Source: Lachnospiraceae bacterium UBA3692
GTDB taxonomy: Bacteria; Bacillota; Clostridia; Lachnospirales; Lachnospiraceae
Direction of reading: 5' to 3'
DNA length: 10,045 bases
Assembly (NCBI GenBank): GCA_002372815.1
Contig: DFIR01000104.1
Span: 56,455 to 66,499, forward strand
Below are positions 1-6,325 of the stretch, in pieces; position 1 is the first letter of the stretch, and the number at the start of each line of letters is the position of its first letter. The notes under the pieces are model-generated. The model was not told the origin of the DNA. It worked only from the letters and a program-made list of their open reading frames with translations, and did no database searches. A program made the position numbers and the translations under genes.

Positions 1-15
1 ACTCGGGCAGCTGCC

Positions 16-1635
16 TCACCCCGGCAGCTTCGCATACGCCGCGGCCAGTTCCGCCGCCAGTGTCGCGTTGCTGAGCAGGAAAGCCTTCTGGGATTCCATG
101 CTCTCCTCGCCGACATAGGCCTTCAGGCGGCCCATCAGGAAGTTGGTGATCGCCTTGCCGCGGATGTTGTTGCGCCGCACGTCTTCCATGGCCTGGGCGA
201 CGGCCGCGTCCATCTTGTCCGTGTCGAGCGCGCTCTCCTGGGGGATCGGGTTGACGACGAGGATGCCGCCGCCGATGCCCATGCGCTCCTTGATGTGCAT
301 CACTTCCGCCAGACGGACGGGATCGTCCATGCGGTAATTCAGGCGGATCTGCGTGTCGCGGGTCAGGTAATCCGGCATGCTGTCGGTCCGGTAGCCGATG
401 ACCGGCACGCCGGCGGTCTCCAGGTACTGCATGGTCAGAGGCAGGTCCAGGACGGGCTTCGGGCCGCTGCAGACGACCGTGACAGGCTCCGAGGCAAGCG
501 CCTCCAGGTCCGTCGAGATGTCCATGGACTGCGCCGCACCGATCTGCGCGCCGCCGATACCGCTGGCACAGACGATGCGGATCCCGGCCAGCGAAGCCGT
601 CTTGATGGCCGCCGCGATCGTCAGGACGCCGTCCGCGCGCATCGCGAGCAGCACCGGAATATCTCTCGTGGCCGCCCTGAAGACGGTCCCTCGTCTCTCC
701 TCCAGATACAGGATCTCCTTGTCCGTCAGGCCGATGTGGATCTGGCCGCCGAGGATCGCCGCATACGCGGGCATGGCGCCCTGCGCGCGGATCGTCTGCT
801 GCATCTTCTTGGCGAATTCTGCGATGCCGGGGTACATCATACCCGTAAAGGTCGCCGCGCTCTCGATCAGCACGACCGGCTTGCCGGCCGCCATGGCCGC
901 CTCGACATCCGGCGAGTAGACGATATAGCTCCGCTCGCGGTCCGCCGGCTCCGTGCGCACACGTCCCGCGTCGGAAGGCGTCGCCTCCTCGCTGACCGCG
1001 GAGAACATGTCCACGAAGCTCATCCAGTCTTCGATCCCGCCCCGGATATCCGGCGAAGCGATCAGCTCCCCTTCCTCCGAGAAAAGATACGCCACAGAAG
1101 GCTCCCAGACATCGTCTCCCTGATCGTCAAATCCTTCCTGTCCGTCCCAGTCCTGTGCCGGCTCATCCCAGCGGACCGGCTCCATGCGCCGCTCCGTCTC
1201 AACACCCAGCCATCCATTCGCAAAAAGATACAGCCCTGCGACCCTGTCACCCCCGGTCACCGTGAACTGCACGCTGTCCGACAGCTCCTCTTCCCGGTCC
1301 AGGCTGCGGCAGAGGTTCTCCGCCAGATCCTGCACCGTGAGGCCCATCTTGCGCAGATGTTCCCGGTTCACGGCAAATCTCGCGCCGCTCAGGTTGATAT
1401 AGTCCCCGTGCTCTGCCCTGTCGAGCATCGCCTCCAGGAACACATCGTCCCCCAGGAGGTCCTTCAGGATCTCCCCGGGTACATAGCTCCTGTCGCCGTT
1501 CGCCTCCGCCCAGGTCCCCCACATGGCCTGCAGCTGCGGGGAAGCACTTTCAAGCAGCTCCCCCGCCTCGTATTCCTCTTCCCACTGTGCGGATCCGCCC
1601 AGACGCAGCCAGAAATCCGATGCGATCATCCCCAT
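16..1635 (-). CDS. Pseudouridine-5'-phosphate glycosidase-like protein with a long unknown N-terminal region
   Basis: 539 residues. The C-terminal part, about 240-539, matches the PsuG/IndA family, which reversibly splits pseudouridine 5'-phosphate into uracil and ribose 5-phosphate. Family blocks seen are GKPVVLIES (251-259), GLTDKEI (302-308), DISTDL (372-377), CSGPK (389-393), YLETAGVPVIGY (404-415) and VNPIPQESA (461-469). Aligned from memory to E. coli PsuG, the catalytic E31, D149 and K166 (Schiff-base lysine) correspond to E258, D376 and K393. K93 is Arg (R320), H137 is Gln (Q364), and the His of the STIISHG block is Thr (T264). PsuG is normally about 310 residues, so roughly 235 N-terminal residues are extra; they are acidic, Trp-containing and match nothing I recognise. 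The ATG at 1635 follows a GGGGG stretch about 7 bases upstream; a second ATG lies two codons later. No psuK kinase gene is in the window. The fold is confident; the substrate is not. Confidence 0.8.
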   Translation of the reverse strand: MGMIASDFWLRLGGSAQWEEEYEAGELLESASPQLQAMWGTWAEANGDRSYVPGEILKDLLGDDVFLEAMLDRAEHGDYINLSGARFAVNREHLRKMGLTVQDLAENLCRSLDREEELSDSVQFTVTGGDRVAGLYLFANGWLGVETERRMEPVRWDEPAQDWDGQEGFDDQGDDVWEPSVAYLFSEEGELIASPDIRGGIEDWMSFVDMFSAVSEEATPSDAGRVRTEPADRERSYIVYSPDVEAAMAAGKPVVLIESAATFTGMMYPGIAEFAKKMQQTIRAQGAMPAYAAILGGQIHIGLTDKEILYLEERRGTVFRAATRDIPVLLAMRADGVLTIAAAIKTASLAGIRIVCASGIGGAQIGAAQSMDISTDLEALASEPVTVVCSGPKPVLDLPLTMQYLETAGVPVIGYRTDSMPDYLTRDTQIRLNYRMDDPVRLAEVMHIKERMGIGGGILVVNPIPQESALDTDKMDAAVAQAMEDVRRNNIRGKAITNFLMGRLKAYVGEESMESQKAFLLSNATLAAELAAAYAKLPG

Positions 1636-1710
1636 GATCTTACCCCCGTACTCTGTTCACGTTCCGTCAGTATCTGTGTGAATGCAGTTTTTTCTCTATG
1701 TCCGTCTGTC

Positions 1711-1732
1711 GCAGCCGGCCTGATCCGGCTGC
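1711..1732. other. GC-rich stem-loop just after coaX
   Basis: An 8-bp perfect stem (GCAGCCGG / CCGGCTGC) with a 6-base loop starts 4 bases past the coaX stop codon. On the minus strand it is not followed by a T-run, so it is not a classic intrinsic terminator. It may stabilise the coaX mRNA end or weakly attenuate read-through into the downstream glycosidase-like gene, 101 bases away on the same strand. Confidence 0.4.
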
Positions 1733-1736
1733 TGCT

Positions 1737-2516
1737 TCAGTGCCTGCGCGCCTGGTTTCTGTCCCAGATGACCTTCAGGCCCTTCATGAGCAGGTCATTG
1801 TCGATCCTGATCTCATGCCGGCAGTGCGGGCAGACCGTCGTCGCGAGTCCCCCGGTCGCCACGATGGAGATGTCCTTGCCCAGAACTTCCTCGTAGCGGT
1901 CCAGGATACCGTCCAGCGCGCCGGCGCTTCCGAAGATGATGCCGGACTTCATGCTGTCGATCGTGTTGGTCGCGATCGTCTTCTGCGGCGGGGCGATCTC
2001 CACGGTCGGCAGAAGCGACGTCCCCTGCGTCAGCGCGCCGAGGGACAGGCCGACACCGGGCATGATGGCGCCTCCGATGTAGCTCCCTTTTTCATTCACG
2101 ACCGTCACAGTCGTGGCCGTGCCCAGGTCAATGATGATACAGGGCAGGGCGTACTCATTCTTCGCCGCGACAGCCGTCACCACCAGATCTGCAGCGATCG
2201 TTCCGGGATCGTCGATCGCGATGTTCAGGCCGGTCTTGACGCCGGCACCGACGATCAGGGCATCCAGCCCCGTGATCAGGCGGAGTGCATTCTGCAGCGT
2301 CGCCGTCAGGGGCGGCACCACGGACGAGATGATCACGCCTTCGATCTCGCGCTCATCGATCCCCGCAAACGCCAGGATCGGCCGGATATCCGCCGCGTAC
2401 TCATACTCCGTCTTGCGCATGTTCGTCTCCATGCGCATCACTTTCGAGATCGAGCCATCGCTGCTGATCCCGCCCATCACGATGTGCGTATTTCCCATGT
2501 CGACCGCAAGAATCAT
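1737..2516 (-). CDS. coaX: Type III pantothenate kinase
   Basis: 259 residues, the usual CoaX size. It phosphorylates pantothenate with ATP, the first step of coenzyme A synthesis, in the cytosol. An acetate/sugar kinase-like fold is supported by the N-terminal phosphate loop DMGNTH (6-11), the SSVVPPL block (64-70), the DLVVTAVAA helix (110-118), the second phosphate loop DLGTATT (130-136), GGAIMPGVGLSLGALTQGTSLLP-type sequence (148-170) and a C-terminal VATGGLA (219-225). Type III enzymes typically need a monovalent cation and are not feedback-inhibited by CoA; that is family knowledge. The start is set by AAAGGAG at 2522-2528, 5 bases before this ATG, and by family alignment. An upstream in-frame ATG at 2567 lies inside an inverted repeat and is rejected. 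It is probably co-oriented with the glycosidase-like gene downstream; no functional link is known to me. Confidence 0.93.
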   Translation of the reverse strand: MILAVDMGNTHIVMGGISSDGSISKVMRMETNMRKTEYEYAADIRPILAFAGIDEREIEGVIISSVVPPLTATLQNALRLITGLDALIVGAGVKTGLNIAIDDPGTIAADLVVTAVAAKNEYALPCIIIDLGTATTVTVVNEKGSYIGGAIMPGVGLSLGALTQGTSLLPTVEIAPPQKTIATNTIDSMKSGIIFGSAGALDGILDRYEEVLGKDISIVATGGLATTVCPHCRHEIRIDNDLLMKGLKVIWDRNQARRH

Positions 2517-2521
2517 CCCGA

Positions 2522-2528
2522 CTCCTTT
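2522..2528 (-). promoter_or_regulatory. coaX ribosome binding site
   Basis: AAAGGAG on the minus strand, 5 bases from the ATG at 2516. It decides between that start and the in-frame ATG at 2567. It lies only 7 bases from the edge of the 2536-2605 inverted repeat, so a hairpin in the leader could affect access to it. Confidence 0.8.
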
Positions 2529-2535
2529 CCGGACC

Positions 2536-2605
2536 GCGCAGGGGACGGTTCTCTGCGCGCTGTGCATTCATGTATACAGATCGCGCGGAGAACCGTCCCC
2601 TGCGC
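2536..2605. repeat. Long inverted repeat in the coaX leader (REP/MITE-like)
   Basis: The left arm begins GCGCAGGGGACGGTTCTC (2536-2553) and is matched exactly by the complement in the right arm (2588-2605). The stem continues inward with one wobble and about five more pairs, giving roughly 24 bp around a loop of about 22 bases. Each arm is itself bounded by short GCGC-type complementary ends, so it could also fold alone. The GGGGACGGTTCTC core recalls an abundant intergenic repeat of Firmicutes, from memory and unverified. A related CAGGGGAC hairpin occurs at 3726-3749. There is no T-run, so this is not a simple terminator. Confidence 0.75.
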
Positions 2606-2794
2606 GCTGCAAATATAATCGCTGCCGGTACCCGGCGGCCTTGCATTTCAACCTTTTCCTTCATATTTTGCACTGAATGCAGGCCGGACGACTTACGCCA
2701 TCCTCATCCCTGAACCGGGTCCCGGCAGCTTGTGTCCGGGCAGCCCCGCAGGCCGTTCCTTTCGGCCGGCGGCGCATGCCCTCAGAAGAGTCTG

Positions 2795-3616
2795 TTACTG
2801 CGGCAGGATCTCTGCGAGGCCGTCCATGGCGGAGACATCCATGTATTCCGCCTTGCCCGTATCGCAGGCCGCCGTCTGGGCGGGGTTGATCGGGATCCTG
2901 GCGACGACCGGGATGCCGAATTTCTCAGCGGTCTCGTCGACGTGGCTGTCGCCGAAGACTTTGATGTGCTCGCCGCAGCAGGGGCACTCGACGTAGCTCA
3001 TGTTCTCGATGATGCCGAGCACCGGCACCTTCATCATCCGGGCCATGCCGAGGGCCTTGCGGACGATCATGCCGACCAGCTCCTGCGGAGTGGCGACGAT
3101 GAGGATGCCGTCGATGGGCAGGGACTGGAAGACGGTCAGCGGCACGTCGCCGGTTCCCGGAGGCATGTCGATGAACATATAGTCAACGTTGCCCCAGTTG
3201 ACATCGGTCCAGAACTGCTTGAGCGCGCCGGTGATGACGGGGCTGCGCCAGATGACGGGGGCGTCCTCCTGCTTGGTCAGGAGGTTCATGGACATAACTT
3301 TGATGCCGGTGACGGAAGCGGCGGGATACAGGCCTTCCTCCGTGGCGACCAGGTCCGCGTATCCGAGACCGAACATGCGCGGCATGCTGGGGCCCGTGAT
3401 GTCCGCATCCATAACAGCCGTCTCATAGCCGTGTCTTCTGGCCCAGACGGCGCTCATCGCTGTGACGCTGCTCTTGCCGACGCCGCCCTTGCCGCTGACG
3501 ACGGCGATCACATGCTTCACATGACTGCCCTTGTTGGGCTCGATGCGCATGCTCTCGGGGCCTGCTGCTCCGGGATTCTTCGGTTTCGGCGGTTCGCGGT
3601 GTGTTGTCTCACTCAT
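2795..3616 (-). CDS. mrp: Mrp/NBP35-family Fe-S cluster carrier ATPase
   Basis: 273 residues. P-loop ATPases of the Mrp/ApbC group bind a labile [4Fe-4S] cluster and hand it to target apoproteins in the cytosol. The deviant Walker A KGGVGKS is at 43-49, the MDADITGPSMPRMFG switch region at 69-83, the Walker B-like DYMFIDMPPGTGD at 145-157, and the cluster-binding CPCC (CxxC, C211 and C214) in VECPCCGEH. The first ~30 residues are a Pro/Lys-rich tail; there is no DUF59 domain and no C-terminal NifX-like domain. Of two close ATGs (3625 and 3616) I chose 3616, because AGAGAGGA then sits 8 bases upstream, whereas it abuts the ATG at 3625. It is divergent from the NYN gene, with 176 bases between the start codons. 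No convincing terminator was seen before coaX; a GGCCG/CGGCC hairpin without a T-run is present near 2755. Confidence 0.92.
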   Translation of the reverse strand: MSETTHREPPKPKNPGAAGPESMRIEPNKGSHVKHVIAVVSGKGGVGKSSVTAMSAVWARRHGYETAVMDADITGPSMPRMFGLGYADLVATEEGLYPAASVTGIKVMSMNLLTKQEDAPVIWRSPVITGALKQFWTDVNWGNVDYMFIDMPPGTGDVPLTVFQSLPIDGILIVATPQELVGMIVRKALGMARMMKVPVLGIIENMSYVECPCCGEHIKVFGDSHVDETAEKFGIPVVARIPINPAQTAACDTGKAEYMDVSAMDGLAEILPQ

Positions 3617-3713
3617 AGAAATCATCCTCTCTTCACTTGTTGTCTCAAAAGACCGGCGTCCTTCCTGCGAGGATGCGGGACATTTTCCCAATGTACTTTT
3701 CCGCATCTTGGAT

Positions 3714-3719
3714 TATAAT
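3714..3719 (+). promoter_or_regulatory. -10 element for the NYN gene
   Basis: A perfect TATAAT on the plus strand. No good -35 is seen 16-18 bases upstream, so the promoter call rests on the -10 alone. Transcription would begin near 3726, right at the first base of the 3726-3749 hairpin, leaving a leader of about 67 bases. Confidence 0.45.
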
Positions 3720-3725
3720 GGTTGG

Positions 3726-3749
3726 ACAGGGGACGCAGCAGTCTCCTGT
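3726..3749 (+). repeat. CAGGGGAC hairpin in the NYN gene leader
   Basis: ACAGGGGAC (3726-3734) pairs with GTCTCCTGT (3741-3749): 9 pairs with one G-U wobble and a 6-base loop. It shares CAGGGGACG with the coaX leader repeat, suggesting a second, shorter member of the same repeat family. As drawn it would be the 5' end of the NYN transcript. Confidence 0.55.
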
Positions 3750-3758
3750 TACATGATA

Positions 3759-3773
3759 CCGCCTGCACGGCGG
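3759..3773 (+). other. Second small hairpin before the NYN ribosome binding site
   Basis: CCGCC-TGCAC-GGCGG, a perfect 5-bp GC stem with a 5-base loop. It ends a few bases before the AAAAGGA ribosome binding site at 3778-3784 and could influence translation initiation. Function is not known. Confidence 0.4.
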
Positions 3774-3792
3774 ATTGAAAAGGACTAAAAGA

Positions 3793-4995
3793 ATGGAAGA
3801 CATCAACATCGCAATGCTCATCGACGCCGACAATGTCAGCGCCCGCTACATCTCAGGCATCCTGAGCGAACTCTCCAAATACGGCAAGATCACCATGCGC
3901 CGCATGTACGGCGACTGGTCGCAGGACCGCCTGCACTCCTGGCTCGGCTGCGCCTCCCGCTACTCCCTCACGCCGGTCATGCAGCCCAACAACACACCTG
4001 GCAAGAACGCCTCCGACATCGGCCTCATCATCGACGCCATGGACATCCTCTACACCGGCGACGTCCAGGGCTTCTGCATCGTCTCCAGCGACGGTGACTT
4101 CAACAAACTTGCCACCCGCCTCCGCGAAGCCGGCAAAGTCGTCATCGGCATGGGCGAGAAGAAGACCCCCGAATCCTTCCGCGTCTCCTGCGAGCGCTTC
4201 ATCTTCCTCGACATCCTCGAGAACGAGGAGGGCAGCCTCACAGCTGTCCGCAAGAACCGCTCGCGCAGGAAGGCTGTCGCGGGCGGGGCTGGCGCAGCGG
4301 GCGGCAGTGCCGGTTCGGTCGGCGGTGGTTCCGGTGCCAGTGCAAGTGCTTCTGGCAGCGGTGCCGGCCCGGCCGCAGGCTCCTCCGGTTCCGCCTCCTC
4401 TGTTTCCGGGTCCGCCGGCGCCTCTTCCGGCTCCTCCTACGCCTCCGCTGCAGCCGCCTACGCTTCCGCCGCCTCCGCGGCACTGGCTTCCGCGCTGCGC
4501 GACAGCGGCCGCGACTTGTCTTCGGACATGGAGGAAGCCGACGGCCTCACCTCCCCGGAGGACATCGAGAGCGCCATCATCAAGATGATCAGCGACAACA
4601 ACGCTGAGGGCAAGGAGACCGGCCTCGGCGAGATCGGCTCCCGGCTGGTCAAGATCTTCCCGGATTTCGACATCCGCAACTATCATTACAGCAAGCTCTC
4701 GGAATTCCTGAAGGATCTCCCTTCCCTCTCCGTCGAGAACCGCGACAGCGCCGTCTGGGTCTCCCTCAAGAGCTCCCCGGACGCCGAGGTGGAGCGCCAG
4801 ATCCGCCAGATCTTCAACCAGAAGAGCACGGACAGCATGTACATCAGCATCCTCAAGCGCGAACTCGAGGCCGTCAACCCCAACCTGGAAGCCACCATCC
4901 AGAAGAGCGGCGTCACCCGCTTCTCCGTCTACCTCAACCGCATGATCCCCTCTGTGGAGGTCAGCGGGAGGTATGTATCGCTGAAGAGAGGGTGA
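3793..4995 (+). CDS. NYN-domain ribonuclease-like protein with two C-terminal LOTUS/OST-HTH-like modules
   Basis: 400 residues. The N-terminal ~145 residues form a NYN (PIN-like) domain as in LabA/MARF1 proteins: IAMLIDADNVS (6-16) supplies the first acids D11 and D13, SDIGLIIDAMD (74-84) the middle ones and SSDGDF (98-103) the last pair, so the metal-binding acid set looks intact. Residues ~163-235 are almost entirely Gly, Ala and Ser, an unstructured linker. Residues ~256-326 (DIESAIIKMISD ... AVWVSLK) match an OST-HTH/LOTUS winged-helix module, thought to bind RNA. A second helical module at ~331-398, ending in GRYVSLKRG, looks like a diverged copy. Inferred role: RNA cleavage or RNA quality control; the target is unknown. 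The start at 3793 has AAAGGA 8-9 bases upstream; a TTG six codons earlier overlaps that site and is rejected. The gene runs convergently to the nuclease-like gene across the heptamer array. Confidence 0.87.
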   Translation: MEDINIAMLIDADNVSARYISGILSELSKYGKITMRRMYGDWSQDRLHSWLGCASRYSLTPVMQPNNTPGKNASDIGLIIDAMDILYTGDVQGFCIVSSDGDFNKLATRLREAGKVVIGMGEKKTPESFRVSCERFIFLDILENEEGSLTAVRKNRSRRKAVAGGAGAAGGSAGSVGGGSGASASASGSGAGPAAGSSGSASSVSGSAGASSGSSYASAAAAYASAASAALASALRDSGRDLSSDMEEADGLTSPEDIESAIIKMISDNNAEGKETGLGEIGSRLVKIFPDFDIRNYHYSKLSEFLKDLPSLSVENRDSAVWVSLKSSPDAEVERQIRQIFNQKSTDSMYISILKRELEAVNPNLEATIQKSGVTRFSVYLNRMIPSVEVSGRYVSLKRG

Positions 4996-5029
4996 GCTGC
5001 GGAAGGCCTGTTGCTATACAGCTGCGCGC

Positions 5030-5079
5030 GTGCACTACTTTCGAGCCAGTCGGTTCGAAGTAGTGCACTTATTTTTTCC
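5030..5079 (+). terminator. Probable terminator of the NYN gene, built from the first array hairpin
   Basis: GTGCACTACTTTCGA (5030-5044) pairs with TCGAAGTAGTGCAC (5055-5068): 14 pairs with one bulged T. It is followed at once by TTATTTTTTCC (5069-5079). It begins 34 bases past the stop codon. The stem is only moderately GC-rich. The arms contain the first two heptamers of the array, so the two functions overlap. Confidence 0.5.
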
Positions 5080-5425
5080 AGGCACTACAGAAGCATGAAC
5101 GCGCTAAGAATAGTGCATTTATTTCAAAAAATTGCACTATTATCTTCTTGAAGCAGGGGTAGTAGTGCATTTCACGATTCAGATGCACTCATGAGATGGT
5201 TTTTCCCTTTTTGTAGTGCGTTTTTTGTGAAAAAATGCACTATTCTACCTCTTTTTCCATGTCGGTAGTGCAGGGTTTTTGAAATTGCACTATTCCTATC
5301 CTATTTCAGATTAAGTAGTGCGCCGGTCATGGTCAGCCAGTACCCATAAGCAGGACAACTTAATTCCTTGAAATAGCGATTCTTTTCTAACAGTACCTGT
5401 TTTAAGGACAGCTTGAAACGCACTA
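5031..5425. repeat. Phased array of alternating inverted heptamers TAGTGCA / TGCACTA
   Basis: Reverse copies (TGCACTA) start at 5031, 5081 (GGCACTA), 5133, 5184 (TGCACTC), 5236 and 5286. Forward copies (TAGTGCA) start at 5061, 5111, 5163, 5214 (TAGTGCG), 5266 and 5316 (TAGTGCG). An isolated reverse copy, CGCACTA, is at 5419. Eight of the first twelve are exact and four have one mismatch. Orientation alternates without exception. Reverse-to-forward distance is 30 in all six cases, leaving 23-bp gaps of unrelated sequence; forward-to-reverse distance is 20, 22, 21, 22, 20. The period is 50-52 bp. Each forward-reverse pair can form a hairpin with a 13-15-base loop; the pair at 5214-5242 extends through TTTTTT/AAAAAA to 13 bp. 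By eye the heptamer occurs nowhere else in the window. The stretch 5323-5418 holds no clear unit beyond a weak match (GCCAGTA) at 5336 and a small palindrome (AACAG-TAC-CTGTT) at 5389-5401. Confidence 0.9.
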
Positions 5426-5443
5426 TCCACAGGCCGCCCCTCC

Positions 5444-6256
5444 TCACAAAAGATATCTCTCGATCATCCTGTCCAGCTGCCGGTCGTCAAAAGGCATGTC
5501 CCGGGTCTCATAAGTGAAGAAAAGCTGTTCTCCAAGCATGATCCCGTTGTTCTCGAAGATCTTCAGTTTCCAGAGATTGCTGCTCAGGTACTCGGGGTCG
5601 TCCAGCATTCCCAGGTGCTGATGGTAGTAGACCTTGCAGGTTCTCTTGTTGAGAAGTGTGAAGTCGGGGCGGAAAGTGATCTTCCTCCTGCCGTCGAGCA
5701 GCTGGATAGGGTACTCGTACCGGTAAGGTATCGACAGATGCAGGTACTTGTCAGCGGAGATCTTCTCTGATTTGGAGCGGACCCGCTCGCCGCGTTCCGA
5801 GTAGAATACCGGCGTATCCTCATCAAACCGGCCTGGCAGATAGGTGACAGCGGACCACTCGCGGATGAAAAGTTCCCGGTCGGGGACCGGCGGCGTGACC
5901 AACTGCTTCCTGGACTTGGAAAGTCTAGTATACACGCTCTCCAGGCTGTCCTCCGGAAGGATCCTGAGCGAGCGCTGAACAGCGGATAGTTCCCGCTCAG
6001 CGGCTCTCAGCAGGTCCCTCTCATGATCCTGCTGCGCAAGTGCAATGATGCGCTCTGTGTCCTTCTTCGACAGATATTGCCTGGGATTCTTCTTCGCCAG
6101 ATCATAGCTGTAGTAATTCTGTCTGTTCCGACCGCCGGTGATCTGCAGTGATCCCGTCATCTCGGCGCTCTGCCTCTTCTTCAGTGCACGGATCAGGGCC
6201 TGTAGTTTCCCGGATTCTCTTTCCAATGCCTCCCGGATATCGTATAGGTCGTACAT
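5444..6256 (-). CDS. PD-(D/E)XK-like nuclease-fold protein beside the heptamer array
   Basis: 270 residues. The N-terminal ~115 residues are charged and helical (coiled-coil-like around 62-97). The C-terminal half resembles a restriction-endonuclease-like fold: VRSKSEKISADKYL (159-172) as motif I with E164, IPYRYEYPIQL (176-186), FRPDFTLLN (195-203) with the core aspartate D198, then KVYYHQHLGMLDDPEY (208-223), KLKIFENNGI (230-239) and a C-terminal TYETRDMP (248-255). In related proteins, as I recall them, the third motif reads YWEHFGM; here the acidic residue is Gln (Q213), so catalysis may be lost or altered. The start at 6256 has AGGAGG 3 bases upstream; in-frame ATGs further up lie beyond the promoter. 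No clear terminator separates its 3' end from the array, so a leftward transcript could include the array. Family assignment is by motif only. Confidence 0.7.
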   Translation of the reverse strand: MYDLYDIREALERESGKLQALIRALKKRQSAEMTGSLQITGGRNRQNYYSYDLAKKNPRQYLSKKDTERIIALAQQDHERDLLRAAERELSAVQRSLRILPEDSLESVYTRLSKSRKQLVTPPVPDRELFIREWSAVTYLPGRFDEDTPVFYSERGERVRSKSEKISADKYLHLSIPYRYEYPIQLLDGRRKITFRPDFTLLNKRTCKVYYHQHLGMLDDPEYLSSNLWKLKIFENNGIMLGEQLFFTYETRDMPFDDRQLDRMIERYLL

Positions 6257-6287
6257 ATTCCTCCTTCCCTTGCAGATGTTTATAGAT

Positions 6288-6323
6288 ATACGCTTCTCGC
6301 GATACGCAAATAACGTATATACG
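6288..6323. promoter_or_regulatory. ATACG repeats around the nuclease-like gene's start site (candidate operator)
   Basis: ATACG occurs at 6288, 6302 and 6319 on the plus strand, and its complement CGTAT at 6314. CGTATATACG (6314-6323) is a perfect 10-bp palindrome; ATACG-N7-CGTAT (6302-6318) is a spaced inverted repeat. The cluster lies over the predicted transcription start and early leader, a typical place for a repressor site. The binding protein is unknown. Confidence 0.4.
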
Positions 6324-6325
6324 AT

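Noticed and set aside
295..1896. Long plus-strand open frame of about 530 codons
   Set aside because: It lies antisense to the glycosidase-like gene and runs into the coaX end; its translation is Arg/His/Asp-rich with no family motifs, as expected for a shadow frame in GC-rich DNA.
2517..2567. Longer coaX with start at 2567
   Set aside because: The extra 17 codons are translated from the inverted repeat; the ATG at 2516 has an ideal ribosome binding site and matches the family N-terminus.
3853..4686. Minus-strand open frame opposite the NYN gene
   Set aside because: Its Gly/Ala/Asp-rich product mirrors the codon bias and linker of the NYN gene and has no motifs.
5031..5425. CRISPR array
   Set aside because: The regular period and 23-bp gaps are suggestive, but only 7 bp at each end of the would-be repeats is conserved, the inner parts differ in sequence and length, and no cas gene is present.
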